A stretch of 64,000 nt of DNA from Muricea muricata (taxonomy: Eukaryota > Cnidaria > Anthozoa > Malacalcyonacea > Plexauridae): the NCBI GenBank assembly GCA_963855995.1, contig OY979718.1, forward strand, positions 59,560,564 through 59,624,563. The letters run 5' to 3'. The notes beneath the pieces are model-generated. The model was given only the letters and a program-made list of their open reading frames with translations, searched no databases and was not told the origin of the DNA. The number at the start of each line of letters is the position of its first letter. Position 1 is the first letter of the stretch. Below, one piece after another: positions 28,301-43,300 of this stretch. Position numbers and translations under genes: made by a program.

Positions 28301-31300
28301 TTATTATATTCGGTAATGCCATGACTTAAAACCATTTTAACCTAGAAAGATGATATCACGTTTGATTGTTTTTAGGTTTTCAACATGTAGAGAAAGTTAT
28401 AAAAATGACAACACTGACAAAACTATAAGTCTAAAACACTGACATAACTGGCTGTGGAGCAGAAATTTTGTGAAATTGTTTTGCAAGTTACAAAAATTCC
28501 TAAAATTTAACATAAAATATTCAAGGGTTCGCACGCGACGACTTGCAAATGTTCAACAAACTTTTGCCAATGCTTTCTTTAATATACTTTAAAAGACAAT
28601 ATAATCATGGTACCACTCTAAATACCAAAATACTGTTTGCTTGAAAAATGACATCTGCTTCTATCGCTGCAATATTTATTGAAATTTTCATGAACACTGC
28701 AGAGATGTAATGATTCAAGTGATGTATAGAATTACAAATATAAACATACTTTTTGAACGTCATATAGTGGTCGATATGCAAGCTGGACATTCTCATCAGA
28801 ACCACCAGTAGTACTCTCCCCAGTCCCTGCCATGCCGCTATCTTCCACTTCGACCAAGTTAGTGAACAACACGTTATCACTTAACATAATTTGAACCTAT
28901 AAACGTGATTTTATAGAATTTTGCGTTATGTAAAACGAATTAAATATACATTAATTTTTTTAACCACGATTGTTTTAATGTTAGCAGCAGTCGGAAAGTA
29001 ATGCAAATCCTGGAAATATAAAGAAATGTTATCTAATCCGTAGTATAGGAGGCACAACCACTATTTGATTTTGTTTTTTAACACAATCGTATTTTACTGC
29101 GTTTTGGAATCTGAGAGACCCCTGTGGAGTTCTGTAGAGTAGTGTTTTCTGACTACGTCATGGAAGATTTATTTTAGTTGCGTTATAATTCTAAATAGGA
29201 ACAGTGAATATATTTCAGTTGTGAGAATGCATCTGAATTGACTCATCAGACACTGAATGAGAGCCAAGTACTTGTTTATTGTACTTTAAACGTGCCCTTT
29301 AAATCCTGTGTCTTAAAAATTGCAACAAGGCTTCAAGGCTAAGAAAGCATTTCTAGAAAAAATACAGGAAAGGTGTATTGATGTCCTCTTAAAAATTGCG
29401 TAATGCGTACGTTTTAATTCAGCATTCCTTCCGTACACGCACTTAATAACATGTACCTGCTCAGGCGAGGAAAATTCTTTTTTGACTGCATTAACAAATG
29501 TTTGTTGATAACGTTCGCGATCCACACTATCGACCAATCGTCTGTTATAGACCCAGTCACACTCATTTCTCCAAAACAACAAGAGGTCCTTGTTCGAGCA
29601 ACCTTCTCGAAGTGAAAGGCACAAATTTCTGGAATGGAAGAAGCCTTTTCTAACACAAAATACACACTGATATATACGGTAGCTACTATACTGATATAAT
29701 TATTACGTATTAGGCAGAGTACATAAAAAAATATTGAAATCGCATATAAAAGTCATTACATTAAAAGTCAGTGCTTTGAAATGCGCCGTGGAAAAAAAAC
29801 TCAGGGTATAGAGCACAAAAAAGTTTTAATTTAATAAAACTATTTTGATTATCTGTTTGTACAATCAAACGGATCGTCTTAAACACATCGTTCAATAAAA
29901 GATTTTACGAAACTGTGACGTATGGGACTTTGTCACGTAATTCGAAATATTTTAAACCTACAAGTTAAAATTATTTTCATCTTTTTTTTAATTGTATTTT
30001 TACAAGCAACCTCAAAACTTCATTTAAAATAGCAATGTCGTAGTCAACCTCGTACCTTGTATCATATATTTGATAGAAATAACTTTCTTTTTTGAAACTT
30101 CTGATTAGTTTGACAATATATTCATATAAACCACGACAAATACACTAGTTGTAAACCCCGAGAAATAAATGCAAAATGTAATGTTCTTGTATGCTTACAT
30201 ACATATAACAGCAAAAAGTTTAAACATCGAAGCTTTATCTGACAAAAGAGCTTACTTTTTCGAAGCTATATCTGACAAAAGAGCTTACCGAAACACCATT
30301 GTCAAGTCAGTCAAAGTGAACACGTAATGACATCGTTGAGCTGTTGGAAGATACATGACCCTCAATTCATTTTGCAGTTCAATTGTAGTGCGCACAAGCC
30401 TAGCCAAAACATCTTTGAATGTATTATCACAACTAATTGTTACTTCATCGTTCATATAGTCGATACCGGCTGCAGGAATATTATCCATCATAACCTTAGT
30501 GACGCTAGATATTGTTGTTAATTGTCTGGGTGCAAGAAAATGCGTTTTCAGTAAAGAGTAGTACACTTTTTCCAGAGCATCCACACTAGAATAATTCAAG
30601 AGAAATAAAAAAAACTTTTAAATATATTTTTATTAATTATATATTTCCAAACGAATTTTTTTCGTTTCCAATAACGTAAATGCTGGTTGACCCTTAATGT
30701 TATGGTGTATTCGTACATCGTTCTAAGTTTTAACCTTTATAAACCTAACTAAAAACATTGGTAACGCCAGTATATCATTATGTATTGTGTGACGCAAAAG
30801 GTGATATAACAATTCGTACATGTTTGGTGCAAGCAGAATATTAGAACTTCGCTGACATGAGGCCCAATTATTTCTTGGAAAATTTCAAATGAATTTGTTG
30901 GATAAACACTGCATGCCGTTAACCAGTTAAATATGCATCATAATAATTTTACCACCGTATAAAGTTAGATGCACAGTAGTTCCATAAAAATATCAATGCA
31001 TTTATTTTATCAATATAATTGCGATCAAATAACTATATGAGCATATCAACCCTTAGAACCGATTCATCGTAAAATAAATTATTCTTACATAACTTGAAAA
31101 TATTACTTGTGAAATTCATTAAAAATTTATGCACAAAAGTAAAGACATAATAAACTCAAAAGAAAAGATCAATAATCAATATCTGTAAATCGGATAAAAA
31201 TTTTGATAAACTTTGTACAAACATCTAATTTCATGATTCATCTAAAATATTCAATTTCAAGATTATCTCAACATGATGTCTTGTCGTGTGTGCAATTAAG

Positions 31301-34300
31301 CACTAGCTAAATACTGGTTTTATTATTTAATTCAATACATATCTTAGAAAACTATACCTGGGATATGGAACATGGAAAATTGAAAAATGCCTCAATAAAC
31401 GATTTCCAATCTTGGGAACGGTAGTTGATATTTGTGGATTATAAGTAGTAATATAGGTAACATCTTGTACTTCGCGCCACTGGTATGTCTCCGGCTCGAA
31501 TACACCGCCATGATCAATTAGTTGTCGGATAAGTTCTGTTGATGATTGAATTCCACTGTTATTTGCCTACAAGTAATAGGCAAAGAGCGGCATTTTTTTA
31601 AGGTTTTTCTTCAAAATTTCAAAATATATTATCTTCAGAATTACCGTAGCAATTCATTTGCATATGAATACATCGAATGTTAAAAACAACTTTCAGTCAA
31701 TCATAAAGGAAATCCTTCACATGAGGAGGTCAATTATACAGACACGTTTTACAGTCATTTGTTAGTACCTTGCTAAGATTTAGATCATCTACCAGACAGA
31801 TCAACTTCTTATTTCCTTTAGGTATATATGTTCTGCCATGTTTCCACTCTAAACAATTGTTGATACTGCGCCATAGCGTCCTTGATGTAGTAAACTGATT
31901 ACAATATATGCTAAGAGAATGAAATTCAGCCACATCATCATCTTGGTTGTTTAATTTATCACGAACAATTGATGTTTTACCACAACCCTGTTCACCCACA
32001 AACATCACCGGCCTCCCTGCTTCACTTAAAAGGCCAACTAAATGAGAGAATCCCTAAAAAATCAAACATATATTTACAATGTTATAATGATTACTCCTCT
32101 TTACTTACATGTTCATACATATGAGAAAATTGGATAGATAGATAGATAGATAGATAAGTTATTGAAGACTGAGTTATGTTTACTTTACATGCTTTAACAA
32201 AACATTACAGTCTAATATCTATAAATAATTATTACATCTATTACAACCTTTGAAACAAATTATTTATACAACCTAATATTATGCATCATAAAACTATCAT
32301 GAAATCTATTTTTTTCACAAGTTCCAACATTAAAATACTTCTTTTTTCTCAGACTGGGATTGACGTATTTGGTAATAATTTTTTCAATTTGTGTTTACTG
32401 TTATCACAACATCTTCAACTTTTTAGTCATAAATTCTCTTCGATCAAACAATGTATCAATTCCAGCTTCTGATAATGCTTCTGGATAAGAAAAATGTTGG
32501 ATAGATAATGGGGAGAGCTTTCTTTTGTAATTCTAAGTCTTTGGATAAATATAGCGGTAAACAATTGTGAAAGACTGGACAGGCGTATTCGGTAACTGGC
32601 CGCACACATATGAGATAGAAGGTTAGCATATTTCTCGTTGATTTTCGCTCGTTTCAGCTGCCGTGAAAAATACAGTCTTGACGAAACGTTCTTCACAATT
32701 TCTAGAATGTGAACGTTCCATTTGAGATCTTTAGAGATGGACACACCTAGTAATTTAGCAGTAGATAAAACTTTAATTGGCTTATTGTTAAAAAGGATTG
32801 GGAAAAAATTTCGTTTCAACTTAGCAAAGGAGATGCACAACTCTTTACACTTTGCTCCGTTCACCTGGAATTTATCACCCTTTGCATTCTAAGTTAACTC
32901 ATCCACGAGTGATTGTACTCTGCTTATTTCATGTTTGTCCACGTGTTCAGATATCGTTGTATCATCTACGAATTTCCACAAATTTGCATCAGTCACGTTA
33001 AGATTGTTTATTATTATTGCAAAAAGCTACGGACCCAACTTGGTGCCTTGAGGCTCTCCGGCTGGAACTGCACCCATTCCCAATACGTCTTGACGGAATT
33101 TAACTCGCTGCTTTCGGTCAATTAGGAAGTCGACAATTTAATTATTTAATGATGCTGTGAGGGATATCAAAAGTCATCAATTTTTCAACAAGAATACTGT
33201 GATCTATTCCGTCGAATGCTTTTTTAAATCCATTTCCGTCGGTTTGTTTATTCCATGTATGAACCATGCTTATAAAGACATGGGTAGTAGATGACTGAGA
33301 GATCGTTCAAAGTTGTTTATCATCAATCCGCTTCATTACTGCAGGTTTCACGAAGCTTCCAATCACAAAATCTTCTGCAACCTTGGACAAGATAGGGGTT
33401 AAGGAAATAGGTCTTAAATGTTTGTTAATATCCTTCACTAGTTTTTGTTTAGCTTACGAGTAATATCTGCCTTTTTCCACGACAGCGGAAGGTAACCTTC
33501 TCTATACGAGGAGTCCAGTACTTCTTTGACTGGATAGGTCAATAATAGAGTAACGTTCTCTTTCAACGGCCAACTGGGAATGCCATTCGATTTACTTGGT
33601 TTCTCAATTGTTGAGTGCCCCCTCGGTTTTATGATCGACTTTGTAATTGGACATATTTCTCGATTTTTAGGTTTTAATCCAGTTGTCACCTGGTCAGAAA
33701 AACCAAAAGGTGATAATTTTCCAGGATCTTCATAGTACTTTTCGATGTTGGTTAACACAAGGTCAAGGATATTTTCGTCCCGGGATGGAAATTCACAGTT
33801 TGTTTCAAACTTAAAAAGTTTATCAGTCTTAACATTCAGGGGTCGGTTGCTCAAAGCTAGGTTAGCGCTGACCTTGGATTAAAGATTCACCAACTGTCTC
33901 AGTTTCTGTATTTCTACACGTCCGTTTATTTCGAAACTTCAGACACCCAAACTGCTATTGATCCAGACAAGATGTCTGAAAAATGTTTCTAAACTTACAA
34001 AGAAGCTGCTCTGAAGTCACCCTCAAACATTAACCCAGAGTTAAGCCAACCGACATTTGAACAATCGACCCCAGGCGGTTGAAATCAGCAAGAATAATAA
34101 TACCACAATTTACGTAATTGGACTCAATAAATGACAACGTTTCCATTAGATACTTTAAAATACTCCGCAATTGGTGGGTGGTAAACAGTCCCTACAATGA
34201 TTGAATGAGTACCACACGTGGCAGCCTAGCAGGGCATAGTTCCACCCACAAAACCTCCAGCGATAAAGTGGACAATGTATCTAATCGGAATCTTTAATAT

Positions 34301-37300
34301 AGATGCAGACACCCCGTGTATACCTTCTTGTCTATCTTTCCGAATAAAATTATAGCTATTTAGCACAACAAAGTTAGAGTGTATGTGACTTTGGAGCCAT
34401 GGTTCTGTAATGCAGATAAAATCTGGACATGTTATCTGAGCAACAGCATGAACTTCGTCTATTTTAAGGGTTAGAGACATTAAATTCGAAAAAAGAAAGG
34501 CTGAAACAAAATAATCCCATTTTATTTTGGGAAATATGTGTTAGCATCGCATGTTGGTATACTGCTTGTTGGCTATACGTGGTGGTCGGAATTTGGGCAG
34601 GATTTATTCGAAATGGGAAAGTATCAAGCTCGTGTATTAAATTAGCAGATTTAGATTGATACAGCCCACGTCTATTATAATTTAGGGATTTCTTCCAAGG
34701 CTCCCTTGGCTTAACTGGTAATTTTTCTGGCTGAGTAGCTATTTTGAGAGCAACCAAATGTGATTCTTTATTTCATGGGAATAATTTATGTCTTGGCATC
34801 CGACGGGAAAATTGTAGGTGATTGTATTAATGCGAAGGACGATTGCGGTAATAATGGTATGTCATTTAGGCAATCAACTTGTGTGCCATTAATTTCTCCA
34901 GGTTCACTGAGCGATAATTTATTCAGGAAACTGGAAATTTTAAAATGAAAATCACAACATTGAAATTGTATGGACATTTATTGGAAGAATAAATAGCTTT
35001 GATTTTTTACAATATTTGTATACAGCTATTTCAAATATGGTTGTCCCAAAGCAAAGCGGAAAATTTGAATACAAGCGCGAAATGCCTGCTGGGAGTCGCC
35101 AACATATGCGATATTTACTATCGCTAAAATAATCGCTAATTATTAGGGATTCCCAGCAAACCTTTCGCTTTTTTATTGGACTCTTCCCCTCGCTTTGGGA
35201 CAACCTAACTGAAATAGCTGCATTCTCATACCATGGAAAATGCTTGACAAATCAATCAAAAAACGTTTAGCAAATCCATAGTATGATCTTCAATTTTTTC
35301 CAGTTTACACCTTGCAATGGTAGGGCACTGCACTTATAGTATTACGATGATTGGTAACATAAAAATCTCTGCAAGACATTTGAGCAGCAAAGCTAAGTTG
35401 CCAACATATAGTTTGTAACAAACCTCATTATAAACTGTATGAACATAAGCATTATGTGGTATGCCTTCTCCATGCGGTATCACGTGAGGTTGTAATGCTT
35501 CATTCCAAGAGCAAAACTCGTGAGTATCTGGGGAGACGAAATAATTCCAAACCTAAAATATTGGAATAGGTACAGCCATTAATGGTATATGTACAATTAT
35601 CTCGTAATTCGTGTTTTAAGTAGTAGATAAAGCATTAGCAGTCAATCTGTACCCGATTTTCTATAAAAATTATTATCATTTAATCAAAGTTTACAAAAAC
35701 ATGAGCAAACCTCGCCATTTCCTGGAAGCATTATAAAATCTTTCCACTGATTTTTCCACCATTGGTTAAAATAAACGCGATGACTTTGAATTAAAGTACC
35801 ACCAAAAGCCCAGATAGCAGCGAAATTGAAATGGTTCTCGTATTCAACTGCCATTAAATCTGAATGATGCGAAATTGAGGCCTAGAAAACAAGAAAAGGA
35901 GTATCATTATTTTTGCAATAGGTCTAACTAAAACTGATCGCCAATTAGCGAATAAAAGAATGGCTGATTTTGCACTTAGCCACTTACATCAACTAAAGCA
36001 ATCAGTGTTTCAATCATATTAATTTCTGAAGTAAACACGGCATGTTCTAAAGATTTTGATTTTGTCTTCGTGGGTGCAACACCAGGTCGTGGTGGTACAG
36101 ATGTTGTAGCAGAGAGAAATTCTAGAGTTGGTCCAATATAACGGTCACATAAAGAGCGAAGTAGTTCTGCTTCACGATCTTGTTTTCTGCTGATCCATTT
36201 GTCAACCAGAAGTTGCCAGCCGATATCTTCTTTGACCATGCAAAGCAAACCAATTTGGCATATTGTCGCTGGATTTACGTGCTCCAAGTTTTCAATCTGT
36301 ACAAAAAAGTTGTTTCATACTCACAGATGGATAACGGACAAGTATAAAATAATTGATCCTTAATTATCTCATTTGTTGACACACTTGCTAATTAATCAGA
36401 TCAGCTACAGCCTACAGAATATTAAAGCATACTGTATACACATTGCACCTTGTACATACACACAATTGCATTTTTATAGTCTGCGAGAAAACAAAAAAAA
36501 ATTAAAATTAAAAATCTTTGGCGAATGTATACACATTTGTCCATTTATGTTCCATTTACAAAGCATACTTGTAAAGAATGTTGTGATGTTTGTTTTCTAT
36601 AGCTAAATAATAGATTCACATTAATTAATAAATACACAAAAACAGATTAAAGATCCTCTAAAGTTGACAAACAGAAATTTACCTCCCAGATTATTTCAAG
36701 AGCAGCAGGAATTCTAATTCTTTCTCCACTTTGAAATACGACCGTACCACTGTTCTGAATCATCGTATCAAATGCTTCTCCTTGAATTAAGTCGATCTAA
36801 TTAAACAATTAATAGTCACAGGATATTAACTTCAAAGACTAAAACAAAACTATTTCAATTTGCGTTCACGTAGAAGTTAAAAAGGAATTTTGCATCCTTC
36901 CATTACAAGTGATCAAGCAACAATGCAGATACTAGAAAAACGGTCAGAAGTACAAAAATATAATTATAGTAATTGAACCGGGTGATCCAAAAACTCCGGA
37001 ACCATTAAGAATGAAACCATTAATTATGTATATTCTTTACAAATTCGTTGTTGTTTTGAATGGGAAATATGAATGAATTGTTCCGTTTTGGGGACACCCT
37101 GTATAGTATCATTTTATGTCAAACAACCAAATTTAGAAGGTTTGCATTTTGACCGATGTGACGATGTCTATTCGAACCTAAAAATGGGATGCATGTGTAC
37201 CACACTAACTTACAATTCCATCAAAATGGATCCACTTGGCAAAAGGTGTTGGCTTCATTCCTGAGAATAGTTCACTTGTCTTCAACTGCTGAGCATGTTT

Positions 37301-40300
37301 GCGCAGTATGCGTGGCACGAGTCCATCTTTCCACTCACTATAATAAACAACAGTTCAACAATTCTATAATTATAGACCTTTCTCATAACAACGTCAAACG
37401 CGGAAAAATTAACATTAAAAAAATTTCATTTTGATTGGCTTGACAATTTTCCCAAGCCAATCAAATTTCGTGTAACCTCTTGAATCCGCATTTGACGTCA
37501 ATATGAGGACGGTCTATGACAATCGTTTAAATGATCATTGCTCACCTCGTATTGGGATCGTAAAACCCCATAAGTTCAGAGGATTCCAGAGCTCCTGTGC
37601 AGACGATATCTCTACGTACAATCCTGCCCATTTCTCTGTGTGCTGCAGCAACGGTTTTAATACATTCTGTCTTCCCACAACCAGAGGGTCCCACTACTGC
37701 GACCTACCAAGACAAAATGGAAATATTTACCTACCATTTATTTCAAAATATTGTAATTACACTTTATAAGCTGTATAAAATGTCAATCAGCAGATTACCA
37801 ATCGCCTAAGATATAAACATGCAAGCACCTCTTAATAAAACATATCGTGTGTCTTCACCTGGACATGCTATTTTATCCATACTAGTCCGCAGAATCACAT
37901 ACAGTTCCATCTTACTTGATAGGGCAAATATTGGAGCACGTCTGCATGACATACGGCACGCTAGGTTTATGTTTTGAAAGAAACCAAATCGCAGAAGTCA
38001 GGGTCTGTGTACATGGGCTCACTCTGTTTATTTTGTAAAGACCTTCATAAAAAAGGTCAGTGAACTTACTGTTTTGTGCGCAGCGACAAGCTGGGCCAAT
38101 TGAGCTACCTTCGACTCAAAAGCGACTCCTGGTTGTAGATCTAGCCTTGCCATAGCGAAACTGATTGCCGAAGGTTCGTCTGAAGAATACATGCATGGTA
38201 TAAAAGAAAAACTTAGTTTATTTGATAGTAGTCGGCAAACGATGACGGTAAATAATAATCACTTTTATACCAATGTGAGAAAATAATGTATCATATTAGT
38301 ATAATAATAATAATAGCTTTATTCATCCCTCTTAAGATAAAAATTACAATGGACTTACAGTTGGAGTAAGAAAATAATACTACGATCTATCTTAAATTAC
38401 AAAATGTTGAGAGTAAAAGGAACTAAGAGAATATTTAAAAACTATTTACAAGGATTAACAAGTTCTTCCTTAAAGGAGAGTTTGTACCTTCCAGTTCCTG
38501 AAAAGAGTGATGTTTATGGTTACGTAGCCTGTCCACAGACTGTATTACGCTAGTAGTACAGTCTGTGCACGGGCTAATGGTTACGATATATTACGATTTC
38601 GAGAAATTACAAATATTTACAAGTATTTACAACTTCTTCCCGAAAAGGAGTGTTTGTGCCTTTCAGTTTCTGAGAAGAAAGATATTTTGCGGTTGCTATC
38701 GACATTCTTGAGATTATACCTGTTATTAATTGGCTTTGGAAGAGCACTACGACAAGGATGGTTTGGATCGTTCAGAATACTATCCACTACACGACTAGTT
38801 GCCTCCTCCCTTCTTTCATACAACGGTTTCAGATAATTTTTTTCCAGGCCGAGGATTCTTAGACTCCTGGATTGAACCCGCTCTATTTCATCACGCAGGT
38901 AATTAGGAAGACCCGCCCAGACAGGTCATGCATACTCGAGGATTGGTCTTATTTTGGATTGATAAGTAATGATGCCGACTTCAACAAGTAATTTCGATTT
39001 TCTGCATTCTCTAAGATGAAAGAGGCGTTCATTTGCTTTTCTTGTGATCTCCTCAACATGTGCGTTCCATTTTAAATTATTTTAGACCGATACGCCCAGT
39101 AATTTAAAGACATTCACATGTCCTTAGTTTTTTTGACATTACTAGTCATTCTATTTAAGGCAGCCCAGTTTTTTACTTCATTTATCGATTGTTGTAAATT
39201 ACTACCAGAAGCCGCGCTCACTACTTGGTGTTGTGTGCAGTCATCTGCATACTTTTCCGTACTTACTTTTAATTGTTCCGGTAGGGTGTCCTCCAAATCA
39301 TCAATGTAAATATTAAAAAGAGTGGAAGCTATTACTGAGCCTTGCGGGACTCCAGCCGGACACGATGCAATGGAAGAGAGACTGCCGTTTATGTTCACTT
39401 GTTGAACTCTTCCAGACAGGAAGCTTTTAATCCACAACCAAAAAGGTTTGTCAATATTCATAAGTGCTAATTTATTCAAAAGACGTTTGTGGTCAACAAG
39501 ATCAAAGGCTTTGCGAAAGTCAATAAAGACTGCGTGAACCCCCATTTTGTCCGTTTTTGAACAGTCAGTGGCATTAAACCAGTTTTGAGTAGTTGATATC
39601 AATGCAGATACTGCACTCCGGCGCTCAGTGAACGCATGTTGGTCATTCTTGATTTTCAGGTTTTCAATATTTAATTTAATATATAATTGATTCTTTTCCA
39701 ATACCTTAGCAAGTTGAGGTAGGACAGATATCTGGCGGAAGTCATTATTAATGTCTCTAGGATTATGCACCTTAGGAACAGGGGAGATCAGGGTATGTTT
39801 GTAAAGCGAAGGATAGTAACATTGACTTATACTACAGCATACAATATCATGGACCACAGGGGCTAGATCCTCGTGGTATTGTTTGAGCACCCACGCAGGA
39901 ATCTTATCGATGCCAGTTGCCTTCCTTGGATTAAGATGTTTTAAAACTGCCTTTACTTGACCAATAGAAGGAAGGAGTGGCTTTTTATTCTTAAGTGGGT
40001 ACATCTCTTCAGGTATTTCAGAGACGACATTTGTGTAGCGGTCTAACCAAGGTTTTATGAAGGCTTTCTGAAGATTTTCAGATAATTTGAACAGGTCTAT
40101 ATTTTCTGGACCATGTAGAGACTGAGTACGAGCAGTGTTTTCAACATTTAGTAAAGAATAGATGCGCTTATACCACTTCGATTGATTCGAGGTACGCAAT
40201 TCCGAGGCATTAGACCGATAGTAATTGGCTTTAGCTGTAGCTATAAGATTTGCCACTTTCTCGCAAAGTTGTTTGTATTTCAGTTTGTCGCCGCGGGAAA

Positions 40301-43300
40301 AGGCTTTCTGACGAGCTTTGATTTGCATTTTAAAATAGCCAGTAATCCATGGTTTGTCGGAGTGATGTACTCTGATAGTTTTTTCGGGTAGACTCTTCAA
40401 GCATTTTGATAATTATAGAATTACAGTTTAATACTTTCTCATCCACATCCTGTGTTGAGTATACAGCAGTCCAGTCCTCGGAAACCATCTTTAGGGAGAG
40501 GTTGATTAAATTTGCTCGGTTCTTCAGCGATATCTTCACTTAGCCAAGATTCTGTTATCATTACCACAGACAGATCATAAATCGACACAACAGCACATAA
40601 TTCGTCAGCTTTGCTTGTAATGTGGCATACATTAGATAGAAAAAAGGCTGAAGCCTCTTGATTACAGCGTCTTGAATGAGGTCATTACGATTGTTTGGTT
40701 TGCTGTGGTATTCTAGTTGGGCAGTGTGTCATGGTATACTTAACAAATAGATTTCATTTTTTGTTCTTCGCATGCTATGACGTCATTTGTGATCTATTAC
40801 AGTACAGACGCACAAGAAAATGAAATCTATTTGTTTTATATTATAATAAAGTTGACAAAAATCATGCGAAGACCCGCGAAATAAATTAGCTAAATTAGAT
40901 CACGCCATCAGTTGACGTCATCCGTGCGTGTGTACTTTAATAGCACACAGCTCGCGACCAATGAAAATGCAGAATGAACACGTTATATAAATAATAGTAA
41001 AATACCGGCATTATATAGTATGGCAAAGTATGGATTAGCTTTAGCTTGTTATGATTTTGAACAAGTTTCGATTATTTTTTATGAGCATCGAACTTTTGCC
41101 AGTTTAGAACTTATATCACCTCGATGTTTCATGCTTGGACAAAAAGGGGAAAATAGGACAAATGAGAATATTTTGATAAATTTATCAAGATAATTACCTT
41201 TTTCGTCACTCTGCGGTACGGATAATGCAGGTAATCCAGCAGAAAGCTGCTCAGACTCGTTTAAAACAGAATTTTTCTCCTCGATACTACTCTGGAATAT
41301 TGTCGCGGCATCTGCAGTTTGAAACACATCAACAATCAAGGTGGCAAAGATAACGATATCTGACAAGGACAATCCTGGCAGAAATGTATCTCGAATAGCT
41401 TCTACAAGCGCACGCTCTTCAAGACGCTGTAATCGAGAGGCTTCAGCCGTCGACGGTGTTGTTCCTCCAGGTTCAGCTGATTTACTCTCTGAAATAACAG
41501 AATAAAGTTTGATCCAATCCCGATAAACTGACAAAATATAACACACAATTTAGCTTAAGCTAAAGGTCTTTATTACATTTTGCTAATGCCTTATTGGTCA
41601 AATCTTTTAGGATACCCTAAAGGTCGAGAGAGCATTGGGACCCTAACCATGTGCTCTTTCGATACTTCGATTTTCAGCCTATCCAATAAAGCCACGACTA
41701 TGTCATATTCACATATCAAACATTCTTCACTTAATAAAATTTCTCAAGAGTAGAATGCATTGCAAGTTGGAAGAACTGTGTTAACTAACTGACTCATCTA
41801 TACAGATATAGGGTGCTTAATAAATAACTTTTTTCATATAGTTCTAGTTTTGGGCCTAAAGTTTCCTATTTTGTTTCACTTTAGTTAAATTATAATTTAG
41901 TTAAACACCATACATCTGTAGAGATGTACAAAATGAGGTATTTTCGCAAAGCATTAAAGAAATTGTTTAGTGTTAAAACAAAAACATACGAGTTTACTGT
42001 TTCTGGTTATTCATTTTGTACCTTCAATTAATGATTTTAAATACGGAAGACTTGACAAACCAGCAGTAAAATTCAATCTACAATCAAATGTGATACAAAC
42101 CCTGTGAATGATCGGTTGTCTTAACTTCCTCTGCAGAGGTCGCAATTATTATTACTTCTAGGTCACCACCGACCTGGATGGTTTCAGAAAATTCATATTC
42201 GTACAGATTATTAGCAGCATCATTAATGATCTTTCTTACACACAACGTACTCCAGCCCGAACCTTTGGCCATACATGTTGGCAGATCTTTCACTTGTCTG
42301 TTCACACCCCCAAAGCATGGGATAAACGTTTCACATAGACCCTGAAGTCTATACATCGCTTGAGACAGGTCCGAAGCTGTTGTAAATCCGTTAGCTGTAA
42401 GGAAAACTTCTGATATGATGCGGGTATCAGGGCTTGAAAACGACACCGAACGTAGCCTTCGCACAAGATCACTCGGTAACTCGGACAAAGAAGACGGTAG
42501 AGATGAAAAATAATCAAACGAGCGTCTATACGGGTCATTTAATAATCCGCCTGGAATCATTGTAGCAAAACAAGCAGCTGTCGGTATCAAGCTAACATCT
42601 TCATTTTCAACAAACAGCGAGGACTTCTGTGCTTTAAGACTGTCCATCACCCCTTGGATAAGCTGAACTACCGTTGATAATATGCTCTTTTCCATCACAT
42701 TTATCTTTCCAAAACAAATCCAGGCGCCTGAGAAAGAAATATTACATTAGGCATTACACTTATGCTAACTTCAATTAGTAGAATCATACTAGTATACTAT
42801 TGCAAATGCTGTAATTTGATTGGTTACTCTACTCGCTATCTATTCCACGATAGATAGCGAGTAGCAAAACAATCATCTTCCTATAGAGATTTCTTTTAAA
42901 AAAATTGCTTAAAAATCAAATTTTTTGTTGAAGATTTCATGTCTGACCTCTGATTCTACTAAAACAATTAGATTACTCGCTCTCAATTTTTATGCGGTGA
43001 TAGTTGATTCGGGCTTCGCCCTCATCAACTATCACCGCATAGAAATCTCGAGCTCTTAATCTAATTGTTAAATAGTTTGACTTCATGACTAGTCTTTGAC
43101 CAGACTAGAAATTACTGTTTAAATAGAGTTTCTACCACTATACGACCACGATCACCACCACAAACCACTATCACTACAGCCACTAGAAACCCCATCTACA
43201 ATCACCACTACCACCACCACCAGACTATTGACCCAACTGCCAAACTCACCATCACCACTAATAACCAACTACCGCACCATTACCATCACTACCGCCACTA

